From Veillonella_A intestinalis (GTDB lineage: Bacteria > Bacillota > Negativicutes > Veillonellales > Veillonellaceae): DNA of 64,000 bases. Position 1 is the first letter of the stretch. Each line of letters starts with the position of its first letter. The stretch is from contig NZ_CALPCB010000011.1 of assembly GCF_943192895.1 (NCBI RefSeq), forward strand, positions 17,165 to 81,164, read 5' to 3'. The notes beneath the pieces were generated by a model. It made no database searches. It had not been told where the DNA came from and saw nothing but the letters and a program-made list of their open reading frames with translations. The translations under genes were made by a program, and so were the position numbers. This document shows positions 46,601 through 54,633 of this stretch, piece by piece.

Positions 46601-49600
46601 ACTAAGGTTTTCTTCACCTTTCACGTACCTATATGGTGACTTAGAATTATCAGAGAAGTTTTGTACTTCATCGGGCTTTACTTTTTTTGTTCCATCTGCT
46701 ATATTTAAATTGCTAGATGGGTGGAGCTGAGTATCCAGTGGAGAAACCCTATCACTAGAGGGCGGACGGCGATACTGCGACAGGCCGCCTCTTAATTCAT
46801 TTCTAATACTTTCGCTGACGAATATTATTTCGTTGGCTTTTTTAGTATCAGAAATGAATTTTTTTATTGCGTGATTTCTTTTTCTTGAACCATCAGAAGC
46901 TACATGCGATGAAATAATTTTACCTTTATCAGCATTATCCAGACTTACTATAACTTCATGATTAATATCATCTACACCTTTCCAGTAAGCCACATATGCA
47001 TTACGCCCATTAGCCTGACGCAAAATCAAATCAGGATTACTTGCTGTTTCCTTAATGAGCGATGTAGCAAATGCTCTTTTAAGACTTACACCGCCTTCAC
47101 CGTGTCCACGCATAAACGCATTAGCAACATTATCAAGAGCATTAACATTATCTGCATCAAGCATTACTTTTACTTTATTGCCTAATGGATCATTGACCCC
47201 ATCTTTTAACTCAACAATATTTTTCTTAACTTGTTCAAACAACTCTCCCTCTGAGTATTTTGCATACTCTGCTAATTTTGCTTCATCGTATGCCCTGAAT
47301 TTAGGATTAATCTCTTTAGATTTAATTTTGTCTGCCAATTCAGCTGGTTTTATAGCGTATTGATATGATGATTCAGAATTAGCGTATTTTTTTTGCCCTT
47401 TTTCTACAAAAATACCTGGACCCTTGCCTGAGTTTTTCCGCATATACTGTACATCTTGGTCTAAAATCTTAGCTTTGTCAGGATTAAAAATAACAAAGTT
47501 ATTGCCTTCGGTTAAATCATGGTAACTTAAACCATCTACACCGTGTACATCTAAATAACGAGATGCAGCGACATCATCCCCTAAGGCCTCACGTAACCCC
47601 TGATAAATATCACGCCCATTAAGCGCCTTAGCTGTGGTTTGCTGTTTAAGATAGTCATCAATCAATAGCGATGGTTGCTGCTCTATCATATCGGGTGTTA
47701 ACGCATTAACCTTGCGACCGTTAGCCTCAATCGTTTGTTGTTGATGTTTGATATCCTCTAACTGCTTATGTAGATTATCTATAGCCTTTGTTACTGTAGC
47801 CGTATCAACGACTTTGTTATCAACACCTGCTGTTTTAAGTGCCGACTTAATCTTTAACGAGCTTACCGTCTCCCCATTTAAGTAAGCCTCTAAATTATTA
47901 GCCTTGCTAACAACAAACTCCTGTCGTTTGCTAATCTCTTGATAATCATCCAGGTACTCTCGGTATCCTGTCTTATCCTTGAGATAACTAATCATCTTAG
48001 CTTTAGCCTCACCACCAAGATTATCAATAGCTGTTTTGATGTTGTTAATTGTTATTTGGCTATTTTTATTTAATGGATAATTTTCATACAATAAAGTATC
48101 GTTTTCGGGTATATCTACCTTTTTTAGGTATCCCTCGCCCGTTTTTTCTTTTACACCGTCACGGTACATCTTTGCAACAGCTTTATCACTTGCAAAATAA
48201 GTGCCTGCTCCGTGATTTTGTTGCCCTGCACCAGTATTGGCTTTAGTATTATCAAAGGCATCAAATTTATAGCCAGTGCCATGGTAAGCAATTTGATTTT
48301 GTTGTTCTGGCTCTTCAAACAAATTAAAATTCGGTCTCTTCCCGCTCCCTACTTCAACAGCATTTGTTTCATTGCTAAAGTCAATAATAGTGGGATTGTA
48401 TGCTTCTTCTGACGGCTGATTAAGTCGTTCATTAACTCTATTACCAGTACTTCTTACTGTATCGTTGTGCGGGCCTACTTGACCATCATATACTTCACGT
48501 GCTTTTTGCATACGATATTCATCGTTTGCTTTAGCAGGGTCTGGTCTTTCGTAAGATTCCCGTACAATATGTGCCATTTCTTCTACAGTAGCATCTGGAT
48601 TCTCTCTCAGCCGTTCTAAAGCAGCACTTTCTGTTGTACGTAATTCATGTTTTAAAAAATCAACCTGTGTACGCCAATCGTAAGGGTCACTATAATTCTC
48701 CTTAGCAAATTGCATAAGGTCAGTTAATCGAGTATCAGTCCATTGTACTAATCCCTGTGAGCCATAACCATCACCACTTACCGCCTTAGTATTAAAAGTA
48801 CTTTCTTGTGCAATATTCCCTGTAAAGGCAGCTGCTTCTTTATCCGTTAAAAAGCCGTCACTTCTTAATCTGTCATATATAGCTCGTTGCATATCAGTCG
48901 GTGCATCAGCATTCCACTCACTGGCACTACTGTCAAATGCATTGACAGCTTGTTGTGGTTCAGGAACTCTAATGGCCTGTTCCTGACTCACCCCTCTACG
49001 TTTTGCAACATCCGCAAATGCATGTTGAATCTGCCCTTTAACAATACCTACTCTTTCTCCTACTGCTGTTTTAACCCGCTTCGGAGTTACTGCTTTACCT
49101 GCATGATAAATACCTCGTCCCGCTTCAAACGGAGCTAATACATTATCATAAGCCGCACCTAACCCTTCCTGTCTAATAACATTTACTTGTTCTATAGGAT
49201 TAGTTACCCATGCTTTTACAGGCTCAACAATTGGATCTAGTGCTACATTTTTTACAGTGTTACCAACAGCACCCGCCCAAGAGCCTCCTGTTTCATTAGC
49301 TTCTTGCACATTAGTATCATATGCATTCATAGCATCTCGCACCATTGTTGGTGCCATTGCAACACCTAATGCAGCTCTTACAGGGACAGGGATATAAGGA
49401 GTCATTACACCTCGCATAGCAGGTCTCCCTATTGTAGTATCATAGGCATTATTTGCTTTAGTATTAATTTCTTCTTGTGTAGGTGTTGGGCCAGTACTAA
49501 ATATAGTACCAGCCGTACCCGCACGTTCTAAAGCATTTTGATACTCCATATTAGCGTCATATGCTTCACCTGCCCACTCTACAATATTTTTAGCAGTATT

Positions 49601-49768
49601 TTTGATAAAATCTCTACCATAACGCCAAGGCTCCGCAAGATTATCTACATATGTCGTTGCAACATCTTTAGCCCTATCTAAAAACGATTCATTATCTTCT
49701 ACAGGAGAAAAATCATCAAACATATTCACTTTTTCTACGGGTGAAAAGTCATCAAACATGTTTTTCAA
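43643..49768 (-). CDS. 2041-residue polyvalent phage ejection protein
   Basis: Giant virion protein, probably injected with the DNA. Regions in order: a duplicated NMFDDFSPVE (residues 3-12, 15-24); a phage tail lysozyme (about 285-430, with NIAQESTFN and Glu322); an ADP-ribosyltransferase-like segment (about 493-775, starting AYHGTGYKFDAFD, then GAGTYFASDKAVAKMY and DGLSYHDL); a BECR-nuclease-like segment (about 800-1000); a zinc-protease motif HELGH (1111-1115) with EGFAEF downstream; a helical portion; and an LPD38-like region (about 1735-1900). The start is TTG, with GGAGG 7 bp upstream. Lysozyme and HELGH are clear; the ART and nuclease calls are tentative. Confidence 0.85.
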   Translation of the reverse strand: MKNMFDDFSPVEKVNMFDDFSPVEDNESFLDRAKDVATTYVDNLAEPWRYGRDFIKNTAKNIVEWAGEAYDANMEYQNALERAGTAGTIFSTGPTPTQEEINTKANNAYDTTIGRPAMRGVMTPYIPVPVRAALGVAMAPTMVRDAMNAYDTNVQEANETGGSWAGAVGNTVKNVALDPIVEPVKAWVTNPIEQVNVIRQEGLGAAYDNVLAPFEAGRGIYHAGKAVTPKRVKTAVGERVGIVKGQIQHAFADVAKRRGVSQEQAIRVPEPQQAVNAFDSSASEWNADAPTDMQRAIYDRLRSDGFLTDKEAAAFTGNIAQESTFNTKAVSGDGYGSQGLVQWTDTRLTDLMQFAKENYSDPYDWRTQVDFLKHELRTTESAALERLRENPDATVEEMAHIVRESYERPDPAKANDEYRMQKAREVYDGQVGPHNDTVRSTGNRVNERLNQPSEEAYNPTIIDFSNETNAVEVGSGKRPNFNLFEEPEQQNQIAYHGTGYKFDAFDNTKANTGAGQQNHGAGTYFASDKAVAKMYRDGVKEKTGEGYLKKVDIPENDTLLYENYPLNKNSQITINNIKTAIDNLGGEAKAKMISYLKDKTGYREYLDDYQEISKRQEFVVSKANNLEAYLNGETVSSLKIKSALKTAGVDNKVVDTATVTKAIDNLHKQLEDIKHQQQTIEANGRKVNALTPDMIEQQPSLLIDDYLKQQTTAKALNGRDIYQGLREALGDDVAASRYLDVHGVDGLSYHDLTEGNNFVIFNPDKAKILDQDVQYMRKNSGKGPGIFVEKGQKKYANSESSYQYAIKPAELADKIKSKEINPKFRAYDEAKLAEYAKYSEGELFEQVKKNIVELKDGVNDPLGNKVKVMLDADNVNALDNVANAFMRGHGEGGVSLKRAFATSLIKETASNPDLILRQANGRNAYVAYWKGVDDINHEVIVSLDNADKGKIISSHVASDGSRKRNHAIKKFISDTKKANEIIFVSESIRNELRGGLSQYRRPPSSDRVSPLDTQLHPSSNLNIADGTKKVKPDEVQNFSDNSKSPYRYVKGEENLSMDRAVSRKEIFKAIDENFKEIRHGRIGKRGVEGFYNTRTDAIRVRNYGDFEAVAHELGHYIDKQFSFTKNNAALYPELIENTRNRFGEGYEQLGEAGIAKEGFAEFFRDYTTNRSRAKVDFPQFYDTFKQLLARDKELNARVEKVSALLHQWYKQHPEERIKGSISFGGKESAVKSFLSNPKEGIKKLHEEFYTKAVDEYHPLKVLVEEVESKTGKKLATEDNPFMQAWLYRGFQGKAEAMLEYSTKDFMSLKDALKGITKEKHEDFSTYVTARHDLDILKWNLSHPKEKIFTERKMNEVIAAIKKYESSPDGKAFKEAQKRMIHYSNQLLELLVNEGMLTREAVNAMREKHPNYVPFFRDFGKEGIQDFGKSGNGFMNVQAPVKKMKGSSRDIIDPLEGTIRNTIETVKAIERNRVAKAIVKISDLDGMSGLVEKVEGTATANDSSFYVFKNGEKQVYQTTPEIYKIMKNMNSESMNTVTKIFSYPTKWLRAGATQLSPAFVIANLIRDTVTATLLSKHGFIPVIDNILGMRHVLNKDKVFREFLAERAGNSTRVSLDRDYTGNKVRSLLKSGKGQTLKDRLSHPIDLLQALNEAVEMAPRVAEFANAQKGHTGIRNRIFNGKKQYISNSEAAIHARDVTLDFSRTGSNTKALNKTIAFFNATIQGNDKLVRAFKEQPARMTFKSVALITMPSIALQLLNLPNPEYQEIPQWEKDTYWHMPLPKGGFIKIPKPFELGALFGTTVERAMQYAYGDKKAFKGLDLRIIDTFTPSIIPTGLAPIIEWMTNYNFFTQRNIVPQYQEKLPSKYQYGNNTSWVARKAGEALDGTWIGDKIGSSPYKIDNTIRGYTGTAGSLVLEGIDSITGVADTRPAKKANEAPILRNFTTTPYKSSESVQRLYDEYNKQEGLLNATKLTGKKQEGFDARSYNMTKQAHKQLQQLNKASKQIRESERLSAQQKREKLDVIEFQKVNAARRGLGLQPVSR

Positions 49769-49780
49769 TTGTATTCCTCC

Positions 49781-51421
49781 TTATTTATCGTTAGGGACCC
49801 ATGAACCATAAAATCCTAATCCTTTCGCTATTAACATTTCTACAGTAGCATCATGCCCATACAATTCATAACTTTCCATAATACGCTTCCGTAATCTTTC
49901 TTCTTCCTCTTCAGAGGCAACTAAACTAGTTTGTCCTCCTGTTTCACTAATAGTCGATTTAGATTGATTAACAGTACCATTTAATGCACTTTGTAAATCG
50001 TTATAAAACGGGCTTTCGTTTTCGAGCGAACCATTATGTTGCTCCATCCACTTATTATGTAAGCTTGTTAATGATTGTAATCTCTGATTAAGCGATAATT
50101 TATCAACTTTTGCTTCCTGAGGCGGTAAAAATCTGCCAAGATAATCATTACTACCATCAGGTCCCACCATATAGCGGTCACCATTTTTCATTTCAATCAT
50201 TTTTCGTCCACCATGTTGACCTACAGGAACTAGTTTTCCTTCATCATCATATTTCCAGAAAATACCATCATTAGTGCTAGTAAAATGGGTTTTACTATAA
50301 GACCCTAAATCAGTAATCTCTCCTGTATCACCGTTAACTCGCACAAGACGACCATTAGGTGCAAATGTGTCCTTAAAGTTAGGTTTATTAATAGCTGCTG
50401 CACTTGCAAGATTATTAATATCAATCCCCTGTGCCCCAACCTTTTGGGCTAAGGCGTTATAACGCATTACTGCACCATACATGCCTTTAACCTTAGATGA
50501 GTTATACGTATCAACTACGGTATTGCCATCTTTGTCAGTTGTATACATCAAGTTATTAATAATGTCTTGTCTCATTGGCTCAAGCACATCATCAGTAAAT
50601 TTATTAGCATACTTCTTGTATGCACCTTCAACATTTTCTTGCATTCTATTATTTGCAAACTCAAATGCATCTTTCGGAGACATACCCGCTTTTACAAGAG
50701 CCACAACATCTTTACCTCTTTGATATCTATAGTTTTGCATAATAGCATTACGGTCAGGTATACCTAATTTACTAACTTCTTCTAACTGTTGATGCATTTG
50801 TTTTTCAAATGTATTATTAACCATTGGGTTTACAACATTAAAGTTCATAGTGTTGCTAGCTTTTGCAGGTCCTCCCCCATTAACGCTAGCGCTTAAAGGG
50901 GTTACCGAGGGGTTTGGCCACATCCCTTGTGGCTGTGTAAACCCTCTCAAATTAGCATTAACTTGCAAAGGCTGTGTTGTTTGATTAAATGACTGTGTAG
51001 CTTGTGCAAACGGCTGTTGTTCTTTTTGCTTTAATACTGTTTGCCATAACCCCTCGTTAGCTTGTAAAGGACCACTCGTAAAAGGCTGTTGCAATGTATT
51101 ATAAAATTCTGTGTTACTTTCCTGTTGTGGTCGAGTATATTGAGCAATGTTATTTTTAGCATTCAAAGCCTGAGCAAATAACCCTTGACTTTGTGGTGTA
51201 TCAAATGTAGCTTGCGCATTAGGTCGTGTATACTGTGCAATATTATTTTGCGTATTCATTCCTTGTTCCCATAAACCTGGGGTATTCGCATTATCTGAAT
51301 TCCAGTTATAACCGTCTCTTAACCCCATTTCTTTCCCTAGCTTATTGTCTTGGATCCGCCCCCAACGATGAGCGAGCCACATTCCAGTTAAGCGCCCTAA
51401 GGCTTCATCTGTCATTCCCAT
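49781..51421 (-). CDS. Phage ejection-type protein with internal repeats
   Basis: A 546-residue protein with no family I can name. Residues 49-130 contain a degenerate repeat starting GLW or GLF with NNIAQYTRP at 59-67 and again at 90-98; residues 100-190 are Gln/Asn/Pro-rich, and the C-terminal half is mixed helical. Its ATG overlaps the stop codon of the Hint-domain gene as TAATG, and it precedes the giant ejection protein. The place between tail genes and lysis genes and the low-complexity composition resemble internal virion proteins of podoviruses. Confidence 0.7.
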   Translation of the reverse strand: MGMTDEALGRLTGMWLAHRWGRIQDNKLGKEMGLRDGYNWNSDNANTPGLWEQGMNTQNNIAQYTRPNAQATFDTPQSQGLFAQALNAKNNIAQYTRPQQESNTEFYNTLQQPFTSGPLQANEGLWQTVLKQKEQQPFAQATQSFNQTTQPLQVNANLRGFTQPQGMWPNPSVTPLSASVNGGGPAKASNTMNFNVVNPMVNNTFEKQMHQQLEEVSKLGIPDRNAIMQNYRYQRGKDVVALVKAGMSPKDAFEFANNRMQENVEGAYKKYANKFTDDVLEPMRQDIINNLMYTTDKDGNTVVDTYNSSKVKGMYGAVMRYNALAQKVGAQGIDINNLASAAAINKPNFKDTFAPNGRLVRVNGDTGEITDLGSYSKTHFTSTNDGIFWKYDDEGKLVPVGQHGGRKMIEMKNGDRYMVGPDGSNDYLGRFLPPQEAKVDKLSLNQRLQSLTSLHNKWMEQHNGSLENESPFYNDLQSALNGTVNQSKSTISETGGQTSLVASEEEEERLRKRIMESYELYGHDATVEMLIAKGLGFYGSWVPNDK

Positions 51422-52974
51422 TATTCTGCCTCCGTTTCTACCTTTTTACTACGGCTTTTACGCTTAGGTTTTTCTTCTACAGATTCTGTTACTTCCTTTG
51501 TACTTTCCTCTGTCACTTCTTCTGTCGTTCCGTTTGCGATTTTATCCGCCTCAGTTAAACCCTCTGCCAATACTCCATTTGCATAAAATGTATTAGCACC
51601 GTCACACTCTAATACATATACCTGCTCATCGTTACCCGTTGCTGTAATCTCGGTAACACGATCATAATCATGTACCGTCATAATCTCATCACCAACAGCT
51701 AACTCTGTAAGCACTTTAAATCCATCACGTGTCATAAACTTTTCAGAGTCTGTTGTATTAACATTGGTGCGTGTCGTTTTAAGGTTATAAATTGGCTTAA
51801 CACCCATGTCATGTAATTTGATGACATTAATTACACCACCCAACGTAAGCACTTGGTCCCCGTCTTGGATTGCCTCAATGTTAACCGCTCCCGTAGGTGT
51901 CGCAATCTCTGTGCCTGCCGTAAAGCAAAAGCCACCAACAAGCCCTGTAAAAAAGTTACCGCTACCTTGTTTTTGTGTAGTTGTTGTATTGCCACTACTA
52001 GCTCCGTATCTTGCTCTCATCATTGACTCCCATAAATTACTATTTGGATTATTTAATGCTGCACTTAATTGGTACATCTGTGCAGGATAAGCTATCGCAT
52101 TAAGCTGTGCTTGACCGCCATATTGCAATGGATTACTTGCGATAGTCTCAGCTTGGTTTGCTAAATTACTCCCTGTGCTAATCCCATTAAGCATATTGGC
52201 GTATGACTGATTAGCTAATCCTGCTTGCTGTGCTAAACCACTCATATTGTTGGCATACTGATTAGCCCATAAACCTTGTTGTGCACCAAGTCCGCTAAGA
52301 TTATTAGCAAACCCATTACTTGCTAAGCTTGCTGCTTGACCTAAATCGCTAGCATATTGACTAGCTAATGTATCACTTGCATTTTTACTAATGCCGTTAA
52401 ATGCCGTGTCAGCTTGACTACTGTTGATAACACCACGACTAGCTAAATTAGTTAACGCATTGCCTACCGTATTTTGTAGTTGACTATTTAAAGCGGTCTC
52501 ACGGTTTTTGCTGTACTCGCTAGGCAGTTGACCATTAGCAATACTTCCATAGTTGCTGTTAAAATCAGCTAATGCATTTTTATATTGCTCGTTAAGCGTA
52601 TTAGCTGTATTATTCATAGCCTGCATATTTTTACCCATACTACTGCCATATTGTGCATTAGCATTAGCGTTATTAGTCATAGCACTTTGAGTTTGACCAC
52701 TCATATTATTAACATTGTTTAGATTATTATTATTTTGACCAAGATAACGATTGTACAAGCCTTGATAATCTACATCTAACTGTGCCCCACTCATGGCACG
52801 ATTACCCATTTGTAGTGCGTTGTGTGCTGCTGGATTAGCAGCATTAATATATCCTAATTGATTAACTAATGCTGACTGCTCCTCTTGCGTAGCGGGCAAT
52901 AACTTAACACTAGTAGATGACTTGCTCTTACCCTTGCCACCACCGCCAAATAACTGCAAATTAAAAGTAAACAT
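51421..52974 (-). CDS. Phage ejection-type protein with C-terminal Hint (intein-like) domain
   Basis: A 517-residue protein starting MFTFNLQLFGGGGKGKSK, a start seen in many Firmicute phage structural proteins; GGAG lies 7 bp upstream, so the longer frame is rejected. Residues 40-330 are Asn/Ala/Gln-rich helical repeats. A Hint fold spans about 350-472: Cys350 opens FCFTAGTEIATPTG, then IEAIQDGDQVLTLGG, a block-B analogue TTDSEKFMT with Glu in place of His, and ANGVLAEG where HN normally ends the fold. A Lys/Glu-rich tail follows. Self-splicing is therefore doubtful. Confidence 0.8.
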   Translation of the reverse strand: MFTFNLQLFGGGGKGKSKSSTSVKLLPATQEEQSALVNQLGYINAANPAAHNALQMGNRAMSGAQLDVDYQGLYNRYLGQNNNNLNNVNNMSGQTQSAMTNNANANAQYGSSMGKNMQAMNNTANTLNEQYKNALADFNSNYGSIANGQLPSEYSKNRETALNSQLQNTVGNALTNLASRGVINSSQADTAFNGISKNASDTLASQYASDLGQAASLASNGFANNLSGLGAQQGLWANQYANNMSGLAQQAGLANQSYANMLNGISTGSNLANQAETIASNPLQYGGQAQLNAIAYPAQMYQLSAALNNPNSNLWESMMRARYGASSGNTTTTQKQGSGNFFTGLVGGFCFTAGTEIATPTGAVNIEAIQDGDQVLTLGGVINVIKLHDMGVKPIYNLKTTRTNVNTTDSEKFMTRDGFKVLTELAVGDEIMTVHDYDRVTEITATGNDEQVYVLECDGANTFYANGVLAEGLTEADKIANGTTEEVTEESTKEVTESVEEKPKRKSRSKKVETEAE

Positions 52975-52987
52975 ATAATCTCCTCTC

Positions 52988-53398
52988 TTAATGCACATCG
53001 TCATATGTTGCAACAAGTGCATAATATTTTTTACCTCGATACTCATAATCCTGATTTGGTAGTCGTTGCATATGCCATTTACGCATATGCGCCCGAGGAT
53101 TACGAGTAGTAAAGGTCAGCACATACTTAATGTCATTTAACCGCATAACCTCTTTTACATAAGTGGCCATAGCCTTAAAAAAGCCATAGGTTTGCAATAA
53201 GCACATATACTTTTGACCCTCAAGCTCTTTTACACACCAAAACAAAAATCCTTGCTTGTCAAAAAACTTAAAGTAAGTATAGTCGTTATCGTGAAACGAG
53301 CCATCTTTGTCATCAAAATAAAAGCCATCAAGGCTAACAACTTCTTGCGTGTAGCGCTTATAGTCATCAATCATATCTTTTAGCGTGTCTAGTTTCAT
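52988..53398 (-). CDS. Small phage virion-associated protein, possibly GNAT-like
   Basis: A 136-residue protein (MKLDTLKDMIDDYKRYTQEV) between the tail fibre and the ejection-type genes. The strand/helix pattern FFDKQGFLFWCVKEL, LLQTYGFFKAMATYVKEVMR and YVLTFTTRNPRAHMRKWHM suggests a degenerate acetyltransferase fold, as in the small internal virion protein of T7-like phages, but no acetyl-CoA loop is visible. The start at 53398 forms a TAATG overlap with the tail fibre gene and replaces a longer frame to 53416. Confidence 0.65.
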   Translation of the reverse strand: MKLDTLKDMIDDYKRYTQEVVSLDGFYFDDKDGSFHDNDYTYFKFFDKQGFLFWCVKELEGQKYMCLLQTYGFFKAMATYVKEVMRLNDIKYVLTFTTRNPRAHMRKWHMQRLPNQDYEYRGKKYYALVATYDDVH

Positions 53399-54633
53399 TA
53401 ACTCACCCTCTGCCACATGTACACTGCGAGATATGGTTGCATGTTGTTATGTGCTGCATTACCACCTGTACTAGTAATACTATGAGTATGTCCTCCTGTA
53501 CTATTAGTTGTAAGGGTATGACTATGTGCACCTGCGCTATCAGTCGCTTTATTTCCTCTATAATTATCATTACCATAGCCCGCATTATCATCACGCCCAC
53601 GCAAAAGAAAATCAGTAATATTATGACTATGTGCACCTGCGCTATTCGTGTTACCAGTATGGCTATGAGTTCCTGCATTATTGGTTCCATGATTGTGACT
53701 CGGCATTTCGTTAATAGTCAATTTATGTGTTGCTTCGCCACCTGTTGAACCTGCCTTATAGTTACTGCCTTGAGATAATAAAACTCGACCTTGTTCGATA
53801 TATTGCCAATTACCAAATCCAAACAATGTATGTGGATTAGTAGACACTGTACTACAATAAATTGAGCCGACTGGATATACTTTATTTAACACATTGTTAA
53901 TTACCTTATTGACATCATCGCCTAATTTATTAGCTGTAACGCTTTTATCTTTTAATTTAGATGTTGTAACGCTATTATCCGCAAGGTTAACTGTTTGTAC
54001 CGTACCGTTACCAATCTGATTGCTTGTAATTGTACTATCACTACGATCCAAATATTCAATTTTAATCACGTCAGTGTCATTAGTAGTAACAGCCGCAATA
54101 AACACACGCACTTTATCGACCCACTGCAAACCATTATAAGTAAATGATTTGGCTAGCAACTCATTGTAATAATTACTACCATCATCAGCTGCATCAGGAG
54201 GACTATTGCTAATAACAGGCTTAATAGTTGTACTATCATAGTTAATCGCACCTGTGCCAATATCATAATCAAGGTATAAATAAGATGTTGTGTTTGTTGG
54301 TAAACTCCATGGCGTAACTCTACTAGTAATTGATTTAATATAATCAACCGTGCCATTTACATCAAAGCCATTAGCAAATGTAACTATGACTGGTGCCATT
54401 GTGCCATCAATAGACACCGATAGGCTATCACCGCTTAAATAGTTATATTGACCGCCAGATACACTGCCACTCAGCACGCGGTTACGCAATCCACCACCAC
54501 TACCATTACCGTTTGATTTTTTATCTATTTCATCGGCAATATTTAACATCTCTTGCCGGTTTTTAAGGATAGCCTCACGCCTAGTGTCTCCACTAGGACT
54601 ATCGTTTAGTGGATATATCTCTTGATATGCCAT
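53398..54633 (-). CDS. Phage tail fibre/collar protein with His-rich tip
   Basis: A 411-residue receptor-binding or fibre protein. The N-terminal 50 residues may attach to the tail; a beta-rich middle and a short heptad-like stretch (about 205-250) precede a collar-type domain starting KVYPVGSIYC (251-260) with FGFGNWQYIEQGRVL. Five HxH pairs (residues 313/315, 323/325, 335/337, 370/372, 382/384) then follow in Gly/Ser/Asn repeats, resembling metal-binding HxH motifs of T4-like fibres. The end MQPYLAVYMWQRV is typical of the group. Confidence 0.85.
   Translation of the reverse strand: MAYQEIYPLNDSPSGDTRREAILKNRQEMLNIADEIDKKSNGNGSGGGLRNRVLSGSVSGGQYNYLSGDSLSVSIDGTMAPVIVTFANGFDVNGTVDYIKSITSRVTPWSLPTNTTSYLYLDYDIGTGAINYDSTTIKPVISNSPPDAADDGSNYYNELLAKSFTYNGLQWVDKVRVFIAAVTTNDTDVIKIEYLDRSDSTITSNQIGNGTVQTVNLADNSVTTSKLKDKSVTANKLGDDVNKVINNVLNKVYPVGSIYCSTVSTNPHTLFGFGNWQYIEQGRVLLSQGSNYKAGSTGGEATHKLTINEMPSHNHGTNNAGTHSHTGNTNSAGAHSHNITDFLLRGRDDNAGYGNDNYRGNKATDSAGAHSHTLTTNSTGGHTHSITSTGGNAAHNNMQPYLAVYMWQRVS

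Noticed and set aside
49697..51421. CRISPR array or other regular repeat locus in the repeat-rich phage genes
   Set aside because: The repeats are in-frame protein repeats of uneven length; no direct repeat/spacer pattern was seen anywhere in the window.
51559..51927. Active, self-splicing intein
   Set aside because: The block-B His and the closing His-Asn are missing and there is no essential host-protein context, so a Hint-derived domain is the safer call.
53403..53690. Frame of 95 codons inside the tail fibre gene
   Set aside because: The product is a run of Ile, Val and Gln from a shifted reading of the His-rich repeats; it is a by-product of the repeats.
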